52,296 bases of DNA from contig JBCCCR010000040.1 in the NCBI GenBank assembly GCA_039033415.1, forward strand, positions 1 to 52,296, written 5' to 3'. The position numbers were made by a program, and so were the translations under genes. Below, piece by piece: positions 1-9,499 of this stretch (its first letter is position 1; each line of letters begins with the position of its first letter). The notes under the pieces are model-generated. The model worked only from the letters and a program-made list of their open reading frames with translations. It made no database searches and had not been told where the DNA came from. The stretch is from Pseudomonadota bacterium (GTDB taxonomy: Bacteria > Pseudomonadota > Gammaproteobacteria > Xanthomonadales > SZUA-38).

Positions 1-580
1 CTTTGTAGTCGAGATCGGTTACGGTGAATGAGGCTGCCGGAATATCGCGCCAGAATGAAACACCATCGTCTGCCGGATTCTGAAGAATGAATTGTTGGCT
101 CGGCAGCGATTCGAGGTCCACCTGCGTTGCCGCTCCCTCACGTGTTACTGCTACCACCATCGATTGCGCTTGCCCGCCGACGCTGGCAGATAAAGAGATA
201 TAAGCCTCCTGGGTCTTTGGGTGAACCGCCAAGTCGTGATATTTGATCCCTCTAGGCGCTGCGCCAAGTTCGTCGATCAATAGGGCATCCAAATCTAAGA
301 GGTTCCACGCTGCAGGTTGGGCTGTGCTCTGGCTGGATTCGGGTAGCGTATAGGCAACTATGGTGCCTCGTGCAGAGTCGGCCACAAACAGCGTCTCAGC
401 ATTGGCAAACTCCAGTACGGTTGGTGAGCTAGGGATATCCGGTTGGGTTGACCCACTGCTCGGTGCGGATGCTTCAACGGCTACTGTTTCGGTCGCTTCT
501 GCATTTTGCTCATCGGAACACGCCGTGATGCTTATCAATAGGAAAAGGTACGACAGCGTTAGAGATGTTCTTGCTAGCAT
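1..580 (-). CDS. Putative lipoprotein, beta-propeller-like (3' end beyond window)
   Basis: The reverse strand is open from the ATG at 580 to the window edge, giving about 193 residues with no stop. The N-terminus is a lipoprotein signal: a short charged start, a hydrophobic run and a lipobox ending ISITAC, so the mature protein would begin at Cys21 and sit in the envelope. A Ser/Pro/Ala-rich linker follows, then segments such as ETLFVADSARGTIVAY and HDLAVHPKTQEAYIS. These resemble blades of NHL/SMP-30-type propellers. The fold call is from pattern only, and the C-terminal part is not visible. No function can be assigned. A forward ORF at 360-602 is its shadow. Confidence 0.8.
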   Translation of the reverse strand, partial: MLARTSLTLSYLFLLISITACSDEQNAEATETVAVEASAPSSGSTQPDIPSSPTVLEFANAETLFVADSARGTIVAYTLPESSQSTAQPAAWNLLDLDALLIDELGAAPRGIKYHDLAVHPKTQEAYISLSASVGGQAQSMVVAVTREGAATQVDLESLPSQQFILQNPADDGVSFWRDIPAASFTVTDLDYK

Positions 581-650
581 ATTTCACTCCATCCGAAGTT
601 AATCGAGAAAGCTCAGCTCGAGATGCCGGCTTGTCCAGGCTACGCAGTTC

Positions 651-1052
651 TTACAAGATCGCAACCACGCGATATCCCCTGCCACTTTTTTCATAGCGAA
701 TGTTATCGAGCTCAAAAAACCTCTTGCCCCGAATATTCACTTGCCTCGCGCTCCTCGGAAGTGACGGAACCGCCAATCCGAGTGGCGGAACCGCGTCGCG
801 AAAAGATCCGTCAGCCTGCACGAAAAATCGACCTTCATCGAAAAAATAGTTGATTCCCTGATGGGCGATTCGGTGGTGCCCGGGGGGCAGCGCGCGAAAA
901 CCCTCCGCTCCGCCAGCTTGAGGGTGGGCTGTCACGGGCGGACTCGGCGGTGGGCCGCCCCGGGGTGGACCTTGAGCTGTGGAGTTCTTTGGTAGGTAAA
1001 GACTAACCAAAATCAACAACGTCGTCGTTACAATGAGCCTGTTGCGGGTCAT
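651..1052 (-). CDS. Small exported protein, DUF6515-like
   Basis: The protein is about 133 residues. I start it at the ATG at 1052 because GAGG lies about 7 nt upstream and a clear signal peptide follows at once (NRLIVTTTLLILVSLYLP, then an STAQ cleavage region). An upstream in-frame ATG at 1097 would bury this signal. The mature part opens with a Pro/Gly-rich stretch. Two short repeats follow with the pattern of DUF6515 proteins: aromatic 'NYFFDEGRFF' and 'RFFELDNIRYEK' flanking 'VPPLGLAVPSLP', ending in GYRVVAIL. That family is periplasmic or outer-membrane associated and has no established function. It lies next to the lipoprotein at 580 on the same strand. Confidence 0.7.
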   Translation of the reverse strand: MTRNRLIVTTTLLILVSLYLPKNSTAQGPPRGGPPPSPPVTAHPQAGGAEGFRALPPGHHRIAHQGINYFFDEGRFFVQADGSFRDAVPPLGLAVPSLPRSARQVNIRGKRFFELDNIRYEKSGRGYRVVAIL

Positions 1053-1157
1053 GAAATTGCCTCTGATTTGGTGCAATCGGGCCATTCCTATCGCCAAAAT
1101 GGCACGCTCCGAGTGAGACCTATCGTCTAATGGATTCAGCCTTGGTAAGGCACCAAA

Positions 1158-1583
1158 TTAAGCTATTGGATAAAACACAGTGAGGGAAGGCGCATCAATA
1201 GGCACCCGCTGTGCAAAGACATGACATGAAGGAGCGAGCTGTTGGCAAATGCGGTCGACGGCTCGGAATCCTTGAGCAGCACAGTCACCTGAACCACTCC
1301 GGGTTTCCTGGAGACTCCAAATATTGACATGGATTTTTGCTGGGACGTGCGCTTTGAGTAACGCGTCCACGACGTAGCCTGGTGGTTTGCTGCGCTCGCT
1401 CATTCTGTTGGGCCAATCGATGATTAGAAAGCAAGGCGTTTCAGAGGGACCAGCAAAGAATGCTGTTGTACCCTCTATCCATTCGTCCTTGGAGAAAGTT
1501 GGACCACTTTTGGGCCACTCAGCCAGTTTCGAGCAGTAGTGCGAGGTTGCGTATCGTAGAGCGATCGCCGCTAACCTGTTGAT
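1158..1583 (-). pseudogene. 5'-truncated ORF of unknown function
   Basis: The reverse frame is open from about 1583 to a stop at 1158. An ATG at 1403 would give 81 residues, but coding-like sequence continues upstream of it (EWIEGTTAFFAGPSETPC and LIIDWP precede that Met). No ATG, GTG or TTG lies further upstream before the frame enters the repeat that starts at 1498. I infer that repeat insertion or recombination removed the true start. The remaining protein has several Cys residues (GSGDCAAQ, RICQQLAPSC). I do not recognise the family. It could still be expressed from the ATG at 1403. Confidence 0.4.
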
Positions 1584-1660
1584 TTATATGCTCTATCGAG
1601 AATTCAAAGCAGCCTCATAATGCGGGGGTCGGTGGTTCAAGTCCACCCATAGCCACCAAA
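1498..1660 (+). repeat. Dispersed repeat ending in a tRNA-Met(CAU) 3' half (copy A)
   Basis: About 160 bp match 43440-43603 in direct orientation with few differences. The last 45 bp (1614-1658) are the 3' half of a tRNA: an anticodon loop CTCATAA, the T-arm GGTGGTTCAAGTCCACC and the acceptor strand ATAGCCACCA. The 5' half (D-arm and GGCTAT acceptor strand) is absent upstream, so this is not a working tRNA. Such 3' halves are typical of attachment sites left by integrases that target tRNA genes. That role is inferred here. Confidence 0.7.
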
Positions 1661-1668
1661 TTGCTCAG

Positions 1669-1798
1669 GGTGTATTCCGGAGACATGGTTTACACCTTAT
1701 TCCGAGTTCATGGCTAACACGTTAAGGCCTTGGTGCGTGGCCGCGGTACCTAGAGTTCTTCGACCTGGCAGTTGGCAATGGCCCCTTGCTTTCGGGGT
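1669..1798. repeat. Dispersed repeat, possible IS-end relic (copy 1)
   Basis: The segment beginning GGTGTATTCCGGAGACATGG resembles 51941-52062, including TTCCGAGT, GCTAACAC and GGCCTTGGT in the same order. It follows copy A of the tRNA-half repeat directly. No transposase is adjacent to either copy. It may be an insertion-sequence end or a non-autonomous repeat, and I cannot name the family. The rest of the gap to 1929 holds nothing I recognise. Confidence 0.45.
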
Positions 1799-1929
1799 CA
1801 CGTGAACTCGGGCTCAGACCTTGAATTGCCACGTTCGAGTCACGGGAACGCAGTAGGCCCTTCGGCCGGCCCACATGCAAAATGTGGCATTTCGAGATCT
1901 GACCCGCATCTGGCGCATGAAGGTGATCG

Positions 1930-3987
1930 CTACGGGATGGTGAGTTCCGCCGCCGCTGGGGCAACGCCACTCAGCTCGAAACTGTCCGAGAAAACGAGGC
2001 TGTCAGCCGGTATGCGTTCGACCGCGCCCGTGTCACAAGGAGTACCTCTGGTGTTGCCCCGCTGATCGACCGAAGCGCAGTCCATCGCTTCGTCAATTAA
2101 GGGACTGTCGAGCCGGGGCAGATGAACCAGGCGCTCAGTGCCGACGCGAGCGAGTGGCAGAATGCCCAGATCAGACACCATTCGATCGTCGGAATTGGGC
2201 GTCAAACAAGACGCGTCGTCTACCACGTTGCCGCCGCCCGACTCCGGCACGCTGCCGGAAAAAAACAGCGAACAGCTGCCAGCGATCGCTGTGTTGGTAA
2301 ATAGCGCGGTGGCGCCGATCAGTTCGATGCTCGGAGGTGGGCTGCCGAGAAACACCTCTGGGCCCGTCACCGTAACGTGCTCAAGCGTCGCACGGGTGCC
2401 GCCCGCGGCAAACAAAGCGGAGACACCGTTCTGTGATCCGTTGCCGCCGATCGTGTTGTTGGTGGCCACAAGTGTGCTGCCGCTGACCAACGCAATACCG
2501 CCACCCGTATCTTGCGCGAAATTGCGAGTGACGCTGCTCTGGGTGAAAACCACAGCGGTATCTCGCGCGTAGATACCGGCTCCCAGGCCGTCAGCCACGT
2601 TGCTGTCGATGGCGCACCGCTTAAGCACAAGCGTGCTGTCGCTTACCCAGATCGCACCGCCGTCACCCGAGTTTGGAATGCCGCTCTCTGTGGCACGGTT
2701 TTGGAACAACAGACAGTCTTCGACCTCTACGAAGGCCGAATCGATCCGAAGCGCCCCACCGTTGCCGGTGAGCTGATCACCGCCTCCAAAGACGGTGAGA
2801 GAGCGCAGGACTACATTTGGGCTTTGGGTAATCGTCAGAGCGCTGAGGCCGCTTAGTGAGCGGTCAATGAACACGTTTTCAACAACGCTTGCCTGGACCG
2901 CGGTCAGTTGGAGGCTCGTGCGTTGCCCCGACACGTCCAATCCCGCGATATCAGCAACCTCCGAGTCGATAATCCGAACGGCGACGCCCGGTGCGCTGCC
3001 ATCAAGGATGCTGGAGTCGAGCATCCGGAAGCGATTGAGCGCGTCAGCGCTGATAGCAGTCGCCGAGGAAGGAGACGCGCTCTCGTTGTTCAGAAACATT
3101 GAGCCGATCACATCAACTTCGCCCGTGAGAGCAAAAATGCCAGCACCCGACCCGGCATTCCTATCAAATGTTGATCTCGCGACTTCTAGCCGGCCGCCGG
3201 AAAATATGGCGCCGCCGAGCCCTACCGAGTAGTTGCCGACCAGCAGCGAATCTTCCAGCGTTACGTCCACGCCCGGTCCAATACAAATACCACCACCGCG
3301 AGCCAGCACCTCGGCCCGGTTGTCGCGAATCTCTGAGTTTTCAATTCGCACCGGTCCGTTGTGGAGCCCCAGGCCGGCACCGGCGCAGTTCAGCCCGCCG
3401 TCCTGGCCCTCCGCCAGATTGTTGCGGATGACCGAATCAACAATCCGCAGCCGAAAATCCGGTTCGACCACTCCCGACAGCGGCGGCCGTACGGTGACCC
3501 CACCCCCCATAGAGTTTCCCCGGGAATTGGTGACAGTCACGCGTTCCAGCTCTGCGCTGGCTGATGATTCTCCCGTGACCACAACTGCGCCCCCGTCGAT
3601 GTTGGTAAAACTCGAAATGGCCAGGTCCTGAAGCGTGAGCTGACCACCGGCCCGCACTTCAAAAGCAGCGTTGAGATAGGTGAAATCGGCCTCGATCACC
3701 GTTTGCCCCATGCCCGAGCCGAGAATCAAAATCTCGCTTCGAATAACCGGTCCCGCGCCGGTCTGCGCCAGACGAAAATTGTCCGCGGTGAGCACCACGG
3801 TGTCCTGTCCAGCCATGGTGTTCGCTAGCTCAATGGCCCCGGTTAGCGAACAGTCGAGCGGCGCTGGTGTGCATGCCGAGGCCTGAGGCGCGTGGTCGGT
3901 GCGATCCACCGTCAGCGTGGCGGCGGCCGACGTTTCCAGCACCGCGATCAGCAGAACCAGACTGAGAGAGAGGGCTCTTGGGAACAT
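1930..3987 (-). CDS. Secreted right-handed beta-helix protein with C-terminal VFSDSFE tag
   Basis: This 685-residue protein has a signal peptide (LSLSLVLLIAVLETSAAA). A long run of parallel beta-helix repeats follows, with patterns such as GGGVTV, NSEIRDNRAE, GGAIFSGG and NNTIGGNGS, as in polymorphic outer membrane / pectin-lyase-fold proteins. Near the C-terminus 'DQRGNTRGTPCDTGAVE' is the signature of the choice-of-anchor Q type module. The chain ends with VFSDSFE (residues 665-671) and a 14-residue tail, a tag shared with four other proteins in this window. The ATG has AGGA about 7 nt upstream. It is divergent from the winged-helix regulator at 4271. It is probably surface-exposed or secreted; the ligand is unknown. 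Confidence 0.85.
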   Translation of the reverse strand: MFPRALSLSLVLLIAVLETSAAATLTVDRTDHAPQASACTPAPLDCSLTGAIELANTMAGQDTVVLTADNFRLAQTGAGPVIRSEILILGSGMGQTVIEADFTYLNAAFEVRAGGQLTLQDLAISSFTNIDGGAVVVTGESSASAELERVTVTNSRGNSMGGGVTVRPPLSGVVEPDFRLRIVDSVIRNNLAEGQDGGLNCAGAGLGLHNGPVRIENSEIRDNRAEVLARGGGICIGPGVDVTLEDSLLVGNYSVGLGGAIFSGGRLEVARSTFDRNAGSGAGIFALTGEVDVIGSMFLNNESASPSSATAISADALNRFRMLDSSILDGSAPGVAVRIIDSEVADIAGLDVSGQRTSLQLTAVQASVVENVFIDRSLSGLSALTITQSPNVVLRSLTVFGGGDQLTGNGGALRIDSAFVEVEDCLLFQNRATESGIPNSGDGGAIWVSDSTLVLKRCAIDSNVADGLGAGIYARDTAVVFTQSSVTRNFAQDTGGGIALVSGSTLVATNNTIGGNGSQNGVSALFAAGGTRATLEHVTVTGPEVFLGSPPPSIELIGATALFTNTAIAGSCSLFFSGSVPESGGGNVVDDASCLTPNSDDRMVSDLGILPLARVGTERLVHLPRLDSPLIDEAMDCASVDQRGNTRGTPCDTGAVERIPADSLVFSDSFELSGVAPAAAELTIP

Positions 3988-4270
3988 GAGTTTTCCTATC
4001 TTGGATTGACTCCTTAATTCTTAGCGGGGTCAGCTCCCGGGGACCTGAACTGTTCCTGAAATTTTCGGATTTTCCGGAAACTAGCGCTCTTCTGCGCTCG
4101 GGGTGGCAGGCCAGCAGGCTGAGGATCTGCTCTGGCACTTGGTCCCGAACCCTGGCTTTCGGCCCCTGGCTTCGGCTGCGATATGCCTTTGGGCCCTGCG
4201 TGCCCGCCGTCTCGGCGACCCGAGAATTTCGCGCTATGCTTGTTCGGTAGCGGCCGCCGGCGAGGCGCTC
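3988..4270. promoter_or_regulatory. Divergent intergenic region between beta-helix gene and regulator
   Basis: This 283-bp gap must hold the start signals of both divergent genes. It contains the 10-bp palindrome TTTCCGGAAA near 4071-4080. A C/G-rich stretch at 4131-4175 (CTGGCACTTGG, CCCTGGCTTTCGGCCCC) resembles 52036-52079, so part of it belongs to a dispersed repeat. I cannot name promoters with confidence. Confidence 0.35.
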
Positions 4271-6820
4271 ATGCAGTATCGATTTGCCGATTTCGTGCTC
4301 GACCTACCTTCGCAGGAGCTGTTGGGTCCTGAGGGTCCGATTGCGCTTCGCCCTCAGGCGTTTGAGGTGCTGCATCTGCTTCTGAGTTCGGCGCCCGATC
4401 TCGTGACCAAAGAGGCCTTGCTGGACCGGGTTTGGGGGCATCGCTCCATCTCAGAGAGCTCGTTGGCCCAGGTGATCAAGGAGATCCGGTCGGGGCTGGG
4501 GGACTCGGCCGAGAAATCTCAGATCATTGCGACGCGACATCGCCGGGGCTACCAGGTGGTTTTACCGGTGGCTGTTGTGGATCCAGACATCACCCCGGAT
4601 TTTGCCTCGCCATCGGGCGACCAGCCGTTTCCCTGGCGGCGGCTGGGCTGGGCCTTCGGCGCGGGTGCGCTGATCGCGATAACGTTGGTGGTGGTTCTGA
4701 AGCCGCTGTCCTCGCCGCCGGCTGCAGCCAGCGATGGCTGGCCCACTCAAGCAAGCGCGCGCCAGCTAGTCGACACGGCGCTGGATGCCGCCTGGCGGTT
4801 TGATCTGCCCACCGCGCTGACGCTCCTGGGTCAGCTTGACCCGCAGGACATCTCACCCCGGGTGACGCTCACCCAGGCCAGGCTGCACACGCTTCGAGGT
4901 GAGCGTGAGTCCGCATCCTTGGCGCTGGCGCAAATGCGCGCCCGGTTACCCACGCTTCACCGCCGCGATCAGATCTATTTTCAGGCCGTAGAGCATGAGC
5001 TGGCTGGCAATCACCATCTGGCGGTGGATCGCTATCGGGTGCTGAATGAGATGACGCCCCAGGACGTGGACTTCGCGCTGGCGCTTTTTGATGTAATGGA
5101 TGCCGGCTCGGAGCCCGTCTATGATCGGCTGGGCCGGATGACCTCAGTGCCGTCGGCCAGGCGTCTTCTGCTTTCCGCTAAGCAGGCCGGCCGCAGTCGC
5201 CAGTTTGCAGACCGGGTGAGCCAGGCCAACGCGCTGATATTAACCTGCGAGATGGACTGCCCCGAGCTGGCCGCTCTCGCCCGGCACCAGCTTGGGTTGG
5301 GCCAGCGATCGCTGGGACAGGTTGAGGATGCGTCGGTCAGTTTCGCAGAAGCCGCGACGGAGCTGGAGTCCTTCGGCCTGCTGCGGCCGGCGATGCGGGC
5401 GCGGCAGTGGCAGATCACCGTGGCGATGCGATCCGGTGACCTGAACCTCGCCGAAGCCGGTGTTGACGATTTAGAGCAACGCCTTGGCGCTCTGGACGAC
5501 CCCTACCTAAAGGCCAATCTCACCCGCATGCGCGGCCACATCGCCCGGCGCCGGGGCCGGGACGAAGAGGCGCTGGGCTACCTGGCTGCTGCGGCCAGTG
5601 AATTTGAACAGCAGCAAAACCTGGACGAGCTGGCCTCAACGCTGATGTCTCACGGCGGGCCGCTGCGTCGACTTTCCAGGGTCGATGACGCTCGTGAAGT
5701 CCTACTCCGGGCACTTGCGGTGGCGTCGGAGGCGGGCAGTCAGGAAACCCGAGGCCAGATTCTCGGCACGCTGGCGGGCATCTACACCGATCAGGGGCGC
5801 TACGACGAGGCCATCCGGTACGGCGAGCAGGCGCTGGCCAGCTTTCGAGAGCTGGGCAGTCGAAACTCCCAGGCTGTGGCCCTCATGAACCTGGCCATCA
5901 CCTACAGCCACCGGGGCGATCAGGCCGGCCAGAAAGAACACGCGCTGCAGGCACTGGAGCTGGCGCGGGAGCTGGGGCGCAGGTCCATGGTGGCGTTGGC
6001 CGCCATCAACCTGGCGGTGGTGGCCAACGCTGAGGGTGATCTCGCGGCGGCGCAGGCCTACGCTAGCGAATCAGAGCAGGTTTACCGGGCGCTGAATAAC
6101 CCCAAAAGAATGGCCGCGGCCATGGTGGCCCGGGTTGATACCGAGCTGCATCGCGGTGATATCGACGCCGCGCGACGGGTGTTGGATCGGATGCCGCCCC
6201 TGGATGTGTTGGACGACGGCGAAATCTCCAACATCTACACACTCTGGGGCCACGTGGAGCGATTTCGTGGCCACGCCCGCGCAGCCCGTCAGTGGTACGA
6301 GCGGGCACTCAAGGTCAGGAATCAACGGGCAGGGCGCGGCCTGATCAGGGACGCAATGCTTAACATGGCCCGCCTGAGCATCGATGAGGGTCGGCCCGTT
6401 CAGGCCGAGCAGACTGCCCGTCAGCTGGCCACCGAGGCTCAGTCGGAGGGCGTCCCCGGCGCCGAGCGGGACGCACGCCTGGTGCTGGCCGCGGCGCTGC
6501 TGGCCCAGGGCGAACTGGCGAAGGCTCGAACCGAGCTAGACACGGTCCAGCGTCTACTGGCCGTGGTTCCGTCGTTTGGTCTTGAGCTGGAAGCGGCACT
6601 TCTCAGAGCCCGCGCGGACGGCGCCGGGCACTCCCAGACAGAACGGCTGGGCTGGGTCATCTCCCGGGCCGATTCGGCCGGATTCCGGCGCCTGGCGTTG
6701 GAGGCCGAGGGCATGGTCATGACCCCCGAATCGAGGGCTGGCCGATGGCAGGAAGAGGTCAATGCACTGGATCTTGGGTACCTGCTGGCACCGCGTGTGG
6801 TTCTGGGCGACAGTCGATAA
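4271..6820 (+). CDS. Membrane-anchored winged-helix regulator with TPR domain (CadC-like architecture)
   Basis: The 849-residue protein starts at the ATG at 4271, where GAGG lies about 8 nt upstream and homology to the domain begins at once. The frame is open further upstream but is not domain-like. Residues 1-99 form an OmpR/PhoB-type winged helix (LRPQAFEVLHLLL, LLDRVWGHRSISESSLAQVI, IATRHRRGYQVVLPV). A single membrane helix lies at about 126-144 (GWAFGAGALIAITLVVV). The remaining 700 residues are helical TPR-type repeats, for example QGRYDEAIRYGEQALASF, expected in the periplasm. As in CadC-type regulators, DNA binding would be controlled from across the membrane. Two propeller genes follow downstream. 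The regulated genes are not known. Confidence 0.85.
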   Translation: MQYRFADFVLDLPSQELLGPEGPIALRPQAFEVLHLLLSSAPDLVTKEALLDRVWGHRSISESSLAQVIKEIRSGLGDSAEKSQIIATRHRRGYQVVLPVAVVDPDITPDFASPSGDQPFPWRRLGWAFGAGALIAITLVVVLKPLSSPPAAASDGWPTQASARQLVDTALDAAWRFDLPTALTLLGQLDPQDISPRVTLTQARLHTLRGERESASLALAQMRARLPTLHRRDQIYFQAVEHELAGNHHLAVDRYRVLNEMTPQDVDFALALFDVMDAGSEPVYDRLGRMTSVPSARRLLLSAKQAGRSRQFADRVSQANALILTCEMDCPELAALARHQLGLGQRSLGQVEDASVSFAEAATELESFGLLRPAMRARQWQITVAMRSGDLNLAEAGVDDLEQRLGALDDPYLKANLTRMRGHIARRRGRDEEALGYLAAAASEFEQQQNLDELASTLMSHGGPLRRLSRVDDAREVLLRALAVASEAGSQETRGQILGTLAGIYTDQGRYDEAIRYGEQALASFRELGSRNSQAVALMNLAITYSHRGDQAGQKEHALQALELARELGRRSMVALAAINLAVVANAEGDLAAAQAYASESEQVYRALNNPKRMAAAMVARVDTELHRGDIDAARRVLDRMPPLDVLDDGEISNIYTLWGHVERFRGHARAARQWYERALKVRNQRAGRGLIRDAMLNMARLSIDEGRPVQAEQTARQLATEAQSEGVPGAERDARLVLAAALLAQGELAKARTELDTVQRLLAVVPSFGLELEAALLRARADGAGHSQTERLGWVISRADSAGFRRLALEAEGMVMTPESRAGRWQEEVNALDLGYLLAPRVVLGDSR

Positions 6821-6955
6821 GTCTATTAGAAACAATGGCCTAGCTGGGTTCTGACAAGTGCTTGGGAGAAATTTCACGGAAATCTCAAGCAATTCTCAAG
6901 CATCTTTCCCTCCTCTGCACCATCGTTCCGTCACCTTTTCGGCGGAGGCGGATTC

Positions 6956-9499
6956 ATGCAGAAACGAATCGACACCGGCGTTGTGGCCGGTTGGCTTGTC
7001 CTGGCTTTATTCACACACAGTGCGGTCCTGCAGGCCCAGGACATCACGCTGGTCTCGGTGCCTGACGATCCTTTGGTGCTCGGGATCCAGGGCGCTGGCG
7101 CGTCCGAGGGATGCTCGCTGAGCGCTCAGGGCCGGTACGTGGCGTTCTCGTCGATGGCCCACAACCTCGTCCCCAACGATCACAACGCCGTGCGTGACGT
7201 TTTTCTCAAAGACCGGATGTCCGGTGATCTGCAGCGGCTCAACCGCTTCTCTGATGGGTCGGAGTCGATCATCGGCGCCGAATCCAGTGACGTGGTGATC
7301 AGCGCAGATGGTCGGGTGGTCCTTTTCGTGACCGGCGACAACCTGAATGCGGTGGGCAGACACCCAGGACGCGCGCTGTACTGGATGGACCGGGCCGACA
7401 ACGAGTATCAGGTCGTGTCGCGGTTGGCTGATGGTACCGTGGACAGCGTGTCGTCTTCGATGCGGGGCGTCAGTGTTTCCGCTGACGGCCGCTACGTCGT
7501 GTTTGATGACGTCAGCGATGGGTACGTGGTGGATGATACGGACGGTGTCAGCGACGTATTTCGCTACGATTCCGTCACCCAGCAGCTTGAGCTGACGTCC
7601 ACCGACGGCGCCAGCATGAACACCAGCCTGCCGGTCTTTGCCGGCGGAGTGTCTAACAACGGTGACCGGATTCTGCTCACCACCGCAGAAAACTGGGTGC
7701 CGGGTGACGGCAACGGCCAAAATGATGTGTTCGTCAAATCCATCGGCTCGGGCACGGTGTTTCGGGTGTCGGTGGACAGTATCGGCATGGGGGCCTTTTC
7801 GCCAGACACCGCCTGCGATCTGTCCGGCGACGGCGAGGCCGCGTTATTTCTCACCCGTGATCCGCTGGTTGCGGGAGACAGCAACGCCTTACCTGACCTC
7901 TTTCTTCATCGTCCCAGCGGTGCCAGCACGCAGCTCGTCAACACCGGCGCCATGGGCGAGTTCAGCGATGCCCAGACCGAGTGTGGCTTTGTCGACGTGA
8001 CCGGCACCAATGCGGTGTTCGCCAGCGCAGCGAGCACGCTGGTTGGCCCGGTGAGTGGATCGCTCAGTCCTTACTTCAAAAACCTGATTTCCGGAGAGGT
8101 CTCACTCCTGGCCCAGGCCAGCGGCGATCTGCGGGTGACAGACTTCAGCGAAACCGCGAGCACCGTGTGCCTTGAGAGTACCGCGGTGGACGTGGTGGTC
8201 GCCGACACCAATGCCGTGAACGACGTCTTTGTGGTGGAACCGGGCCAGGTTCCGGAGCGAGTCAGCGTGGCGACTGAGCCGGTGCCGCTGGAGATCGATC
8301 AGGCTGGCAGCTTTAGTCCGGCCATGAGCGCTACGGGCGACCGGATTGTCTTCGTTTCCAGCTCCCGCTGGATGGACGGCCAATCGGGCTACAACGTGGT
8401 GGGCGGGCGGCCGGCAGGCAATCAGGTCTATCTGCATACGGTGTCCACCGGCGAGAATGTGCTACTCAGCCGCAGTGTGAATGGCGGCCCGTCGGATGGC
8501 TCCAGCCGCCAGCCTGTGATCAGCGCTAACGGTCGGTATGTCGCCTTTCGTTCAACGTCCACCGACCTGCAACCGCGCCAGCTCCCGGCCGGAGACTATG
8601 TCTATCGGGTCGACGTGGACAACCTTGCCGTGGTTCTGGTCTCACTCACTGCCGCAGATGCCGTCATTGAAGGACAGCAGCTGACGGTGTCCAACACCGG
8701 TGCCGTCGCGTTCATGACCGACGACCCTGATTTGCTGCCCAACGTGACCAATCCCTCCGATCAGATTGTCTATTGGTCGGGCACGGAGTTTGATCCCGTC
8801 GAAGTGATCACGATTGATCGAATGGGGGATCTCGCTGATGAGCCCAGCCAGCGACCGCATCTGTCGTCGGACGGTAACTATCTGGTGTTTCTGTCAGAAG
8901 AGGCCGACCTCGTCGACAACCCGCTGCCTCTCGCACAGGCGATCTTTGTCCGCGACCTTAACAGCGATGTGACGCAACGAATCGCGGGTGCAAGGATAGG
9001 CGGAACGTCCCGGGCGCAACTGTCTGGGGATGGTCGGTACGTCGTGTTCGATCGACGTGAAGTGGTGAGTGGGTCGTCCCTGGTCCTGAGCCAGGTGACT
9101 CTATACGACCGCCTCACGGCGACGGAGATCAGCTTGACTGGCCCGGCCAGCGGCAGCGGTATCGAGTCGGCAGAAGAGCCCGTGATTTCGGACGACGGAA
9201 CGCACGCGTTGTTCAAGATGTCGGACGGCGGGGACCAGTTCCTGATTCGCTTTAAGATCGGCGTCGAGTGGGAATCCATGCTGACCCTGAACGGCTTTTT
9301 CGGGCCTGACGTGCCCGACGCGCTGGCCATCAACAACGATGGCACCCGGGCGGTGTTCGACACATCCACAAATTTGATCCCTGAGGACACTAACGGCTTT
9401 TTCCTGGACGTTTATCGTGTCGATAGAGAACCCATTGGCGTTGAGCCGCCTTCGGGACTGCCCTTTGCTGATGGCTTCGAAGCGCGGCCCCTGCCATGA
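6956..9499 (+). CDS. Secreted TolB/PD40-type beta-propeller protein with C-terminal PFADGFE tag
   Basis: This 847-residue protein begins at an ATG with GGAGG about 7 nt upstream. The signal peptide is GWLVLALFTHSAVLQAQ. The body repeats the PD40 pattern 'SADGRYVVFDD', 'SAQGRYVAFSS', 'SANGRYVAFRS', 'SSDGNYLVFLS', each followed by a stretch such as NLVPNDHNAVRDVFLKDR. These look like propeller blades with Asp-rich loops that could bind calcium. It ends PFADGFE (836-842) plus five residues. Its stop overlaps the start of the next, paralogous gene by 4 nt, so the two are probably co-translated. No enzymatic motif is visible; the role is likely extracellular or envelope-bound. Confidence 0.85.
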   Translation: MQKRIDTGVVAGWLVLALFTHSAVLQAQDITLVSVPDDPLVLGIQGAGASEGCSLSAQGRYVAFSSMAHNLVPNDHNAVRDVFLKDRMSGDLQRLNRFSDGSESIIGAESSDVVISADGRVVLFVTGDNLNAVGRHPGRALYWMDRADNEYQVVSRLADGTVDSVSSSMRGVSVSADGRYVVFDDVSDGYVVDDTDGVSDVFRYDSVTQQLELTSTDGASMNTSLPVFAGGVSNNGDRILLTTAENWVPGDGNGQNDVFVKSIGSGTVFRVSVDSIGMGAFSPDTACDLSGDGEAALFLTRDPLVAGDSNALPDLFLHRPSGASTQLVNTGAMGEFSDAQTECGFVDVTGTNAVFASAASTLVGPVSGSLSPYFKNLISGEVSLLAQASGDLRVTDFSETASTVCLESTAVDVVVADTNAVNDVFVVEPGQVPERVSVATEPVPLEIDQAGSFSPAMSATGDRIVFVSSSRWMDGQSGYNVVGGRPAGNQVYLHTVSTGENVLLSRSVNGGPSDGSSRQPVISANGRYVAFRSTSTDLQPRQLPAGDYVYRVDVDNLAVVLVSLTAADAVIEGQQLTVSNTGAVAFMTDDPDLLPNVTNPSDQIVYWSGTEFDPVEVITIDRMGDLADEPSQRPHLSSDGNYLVFLSEEADLVDNPLPLAQAIFVRDLNSDVTQRIAGARIGGTSRAQLSGDGRYVVFDRREVVSGSSLVLSQVTLYDRLTATEISLTGPASGSGIESAEEPVISDDGTHALFKMSDGGDQFLIRFKIGVEWESMLTLNGFFGPDVPDALAINNDGTRAVFDTSTNLIPEDTNGFFLDVYRVDREPIGVEPPSGLPFADGFEARPLP

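Noticed and set aside
360-602. Forward ORF of 80 codons
   Set aside because: The reverse strand carries a better protein with a lipoprotein signal and an uninterrupted frame to the window edge; this ORF is its shadow.
1614-1658. Possible working tRNA-Met gene
   Set aside because: Only the anticodon loop, T-arm and acceptor 3' strand are present; there is no D-arm or 5' acceptor strand upstream. The same holds at 12756 and 43556.
7007-7720. Reverse ORF of 237 codons opposite the first PD40 protein
   Set aside because: It lies wholly inside a gene with signal peptide and clear repeats. GC-rich third positions open long antisense frames. His/Val-rich composition and no family pattern.
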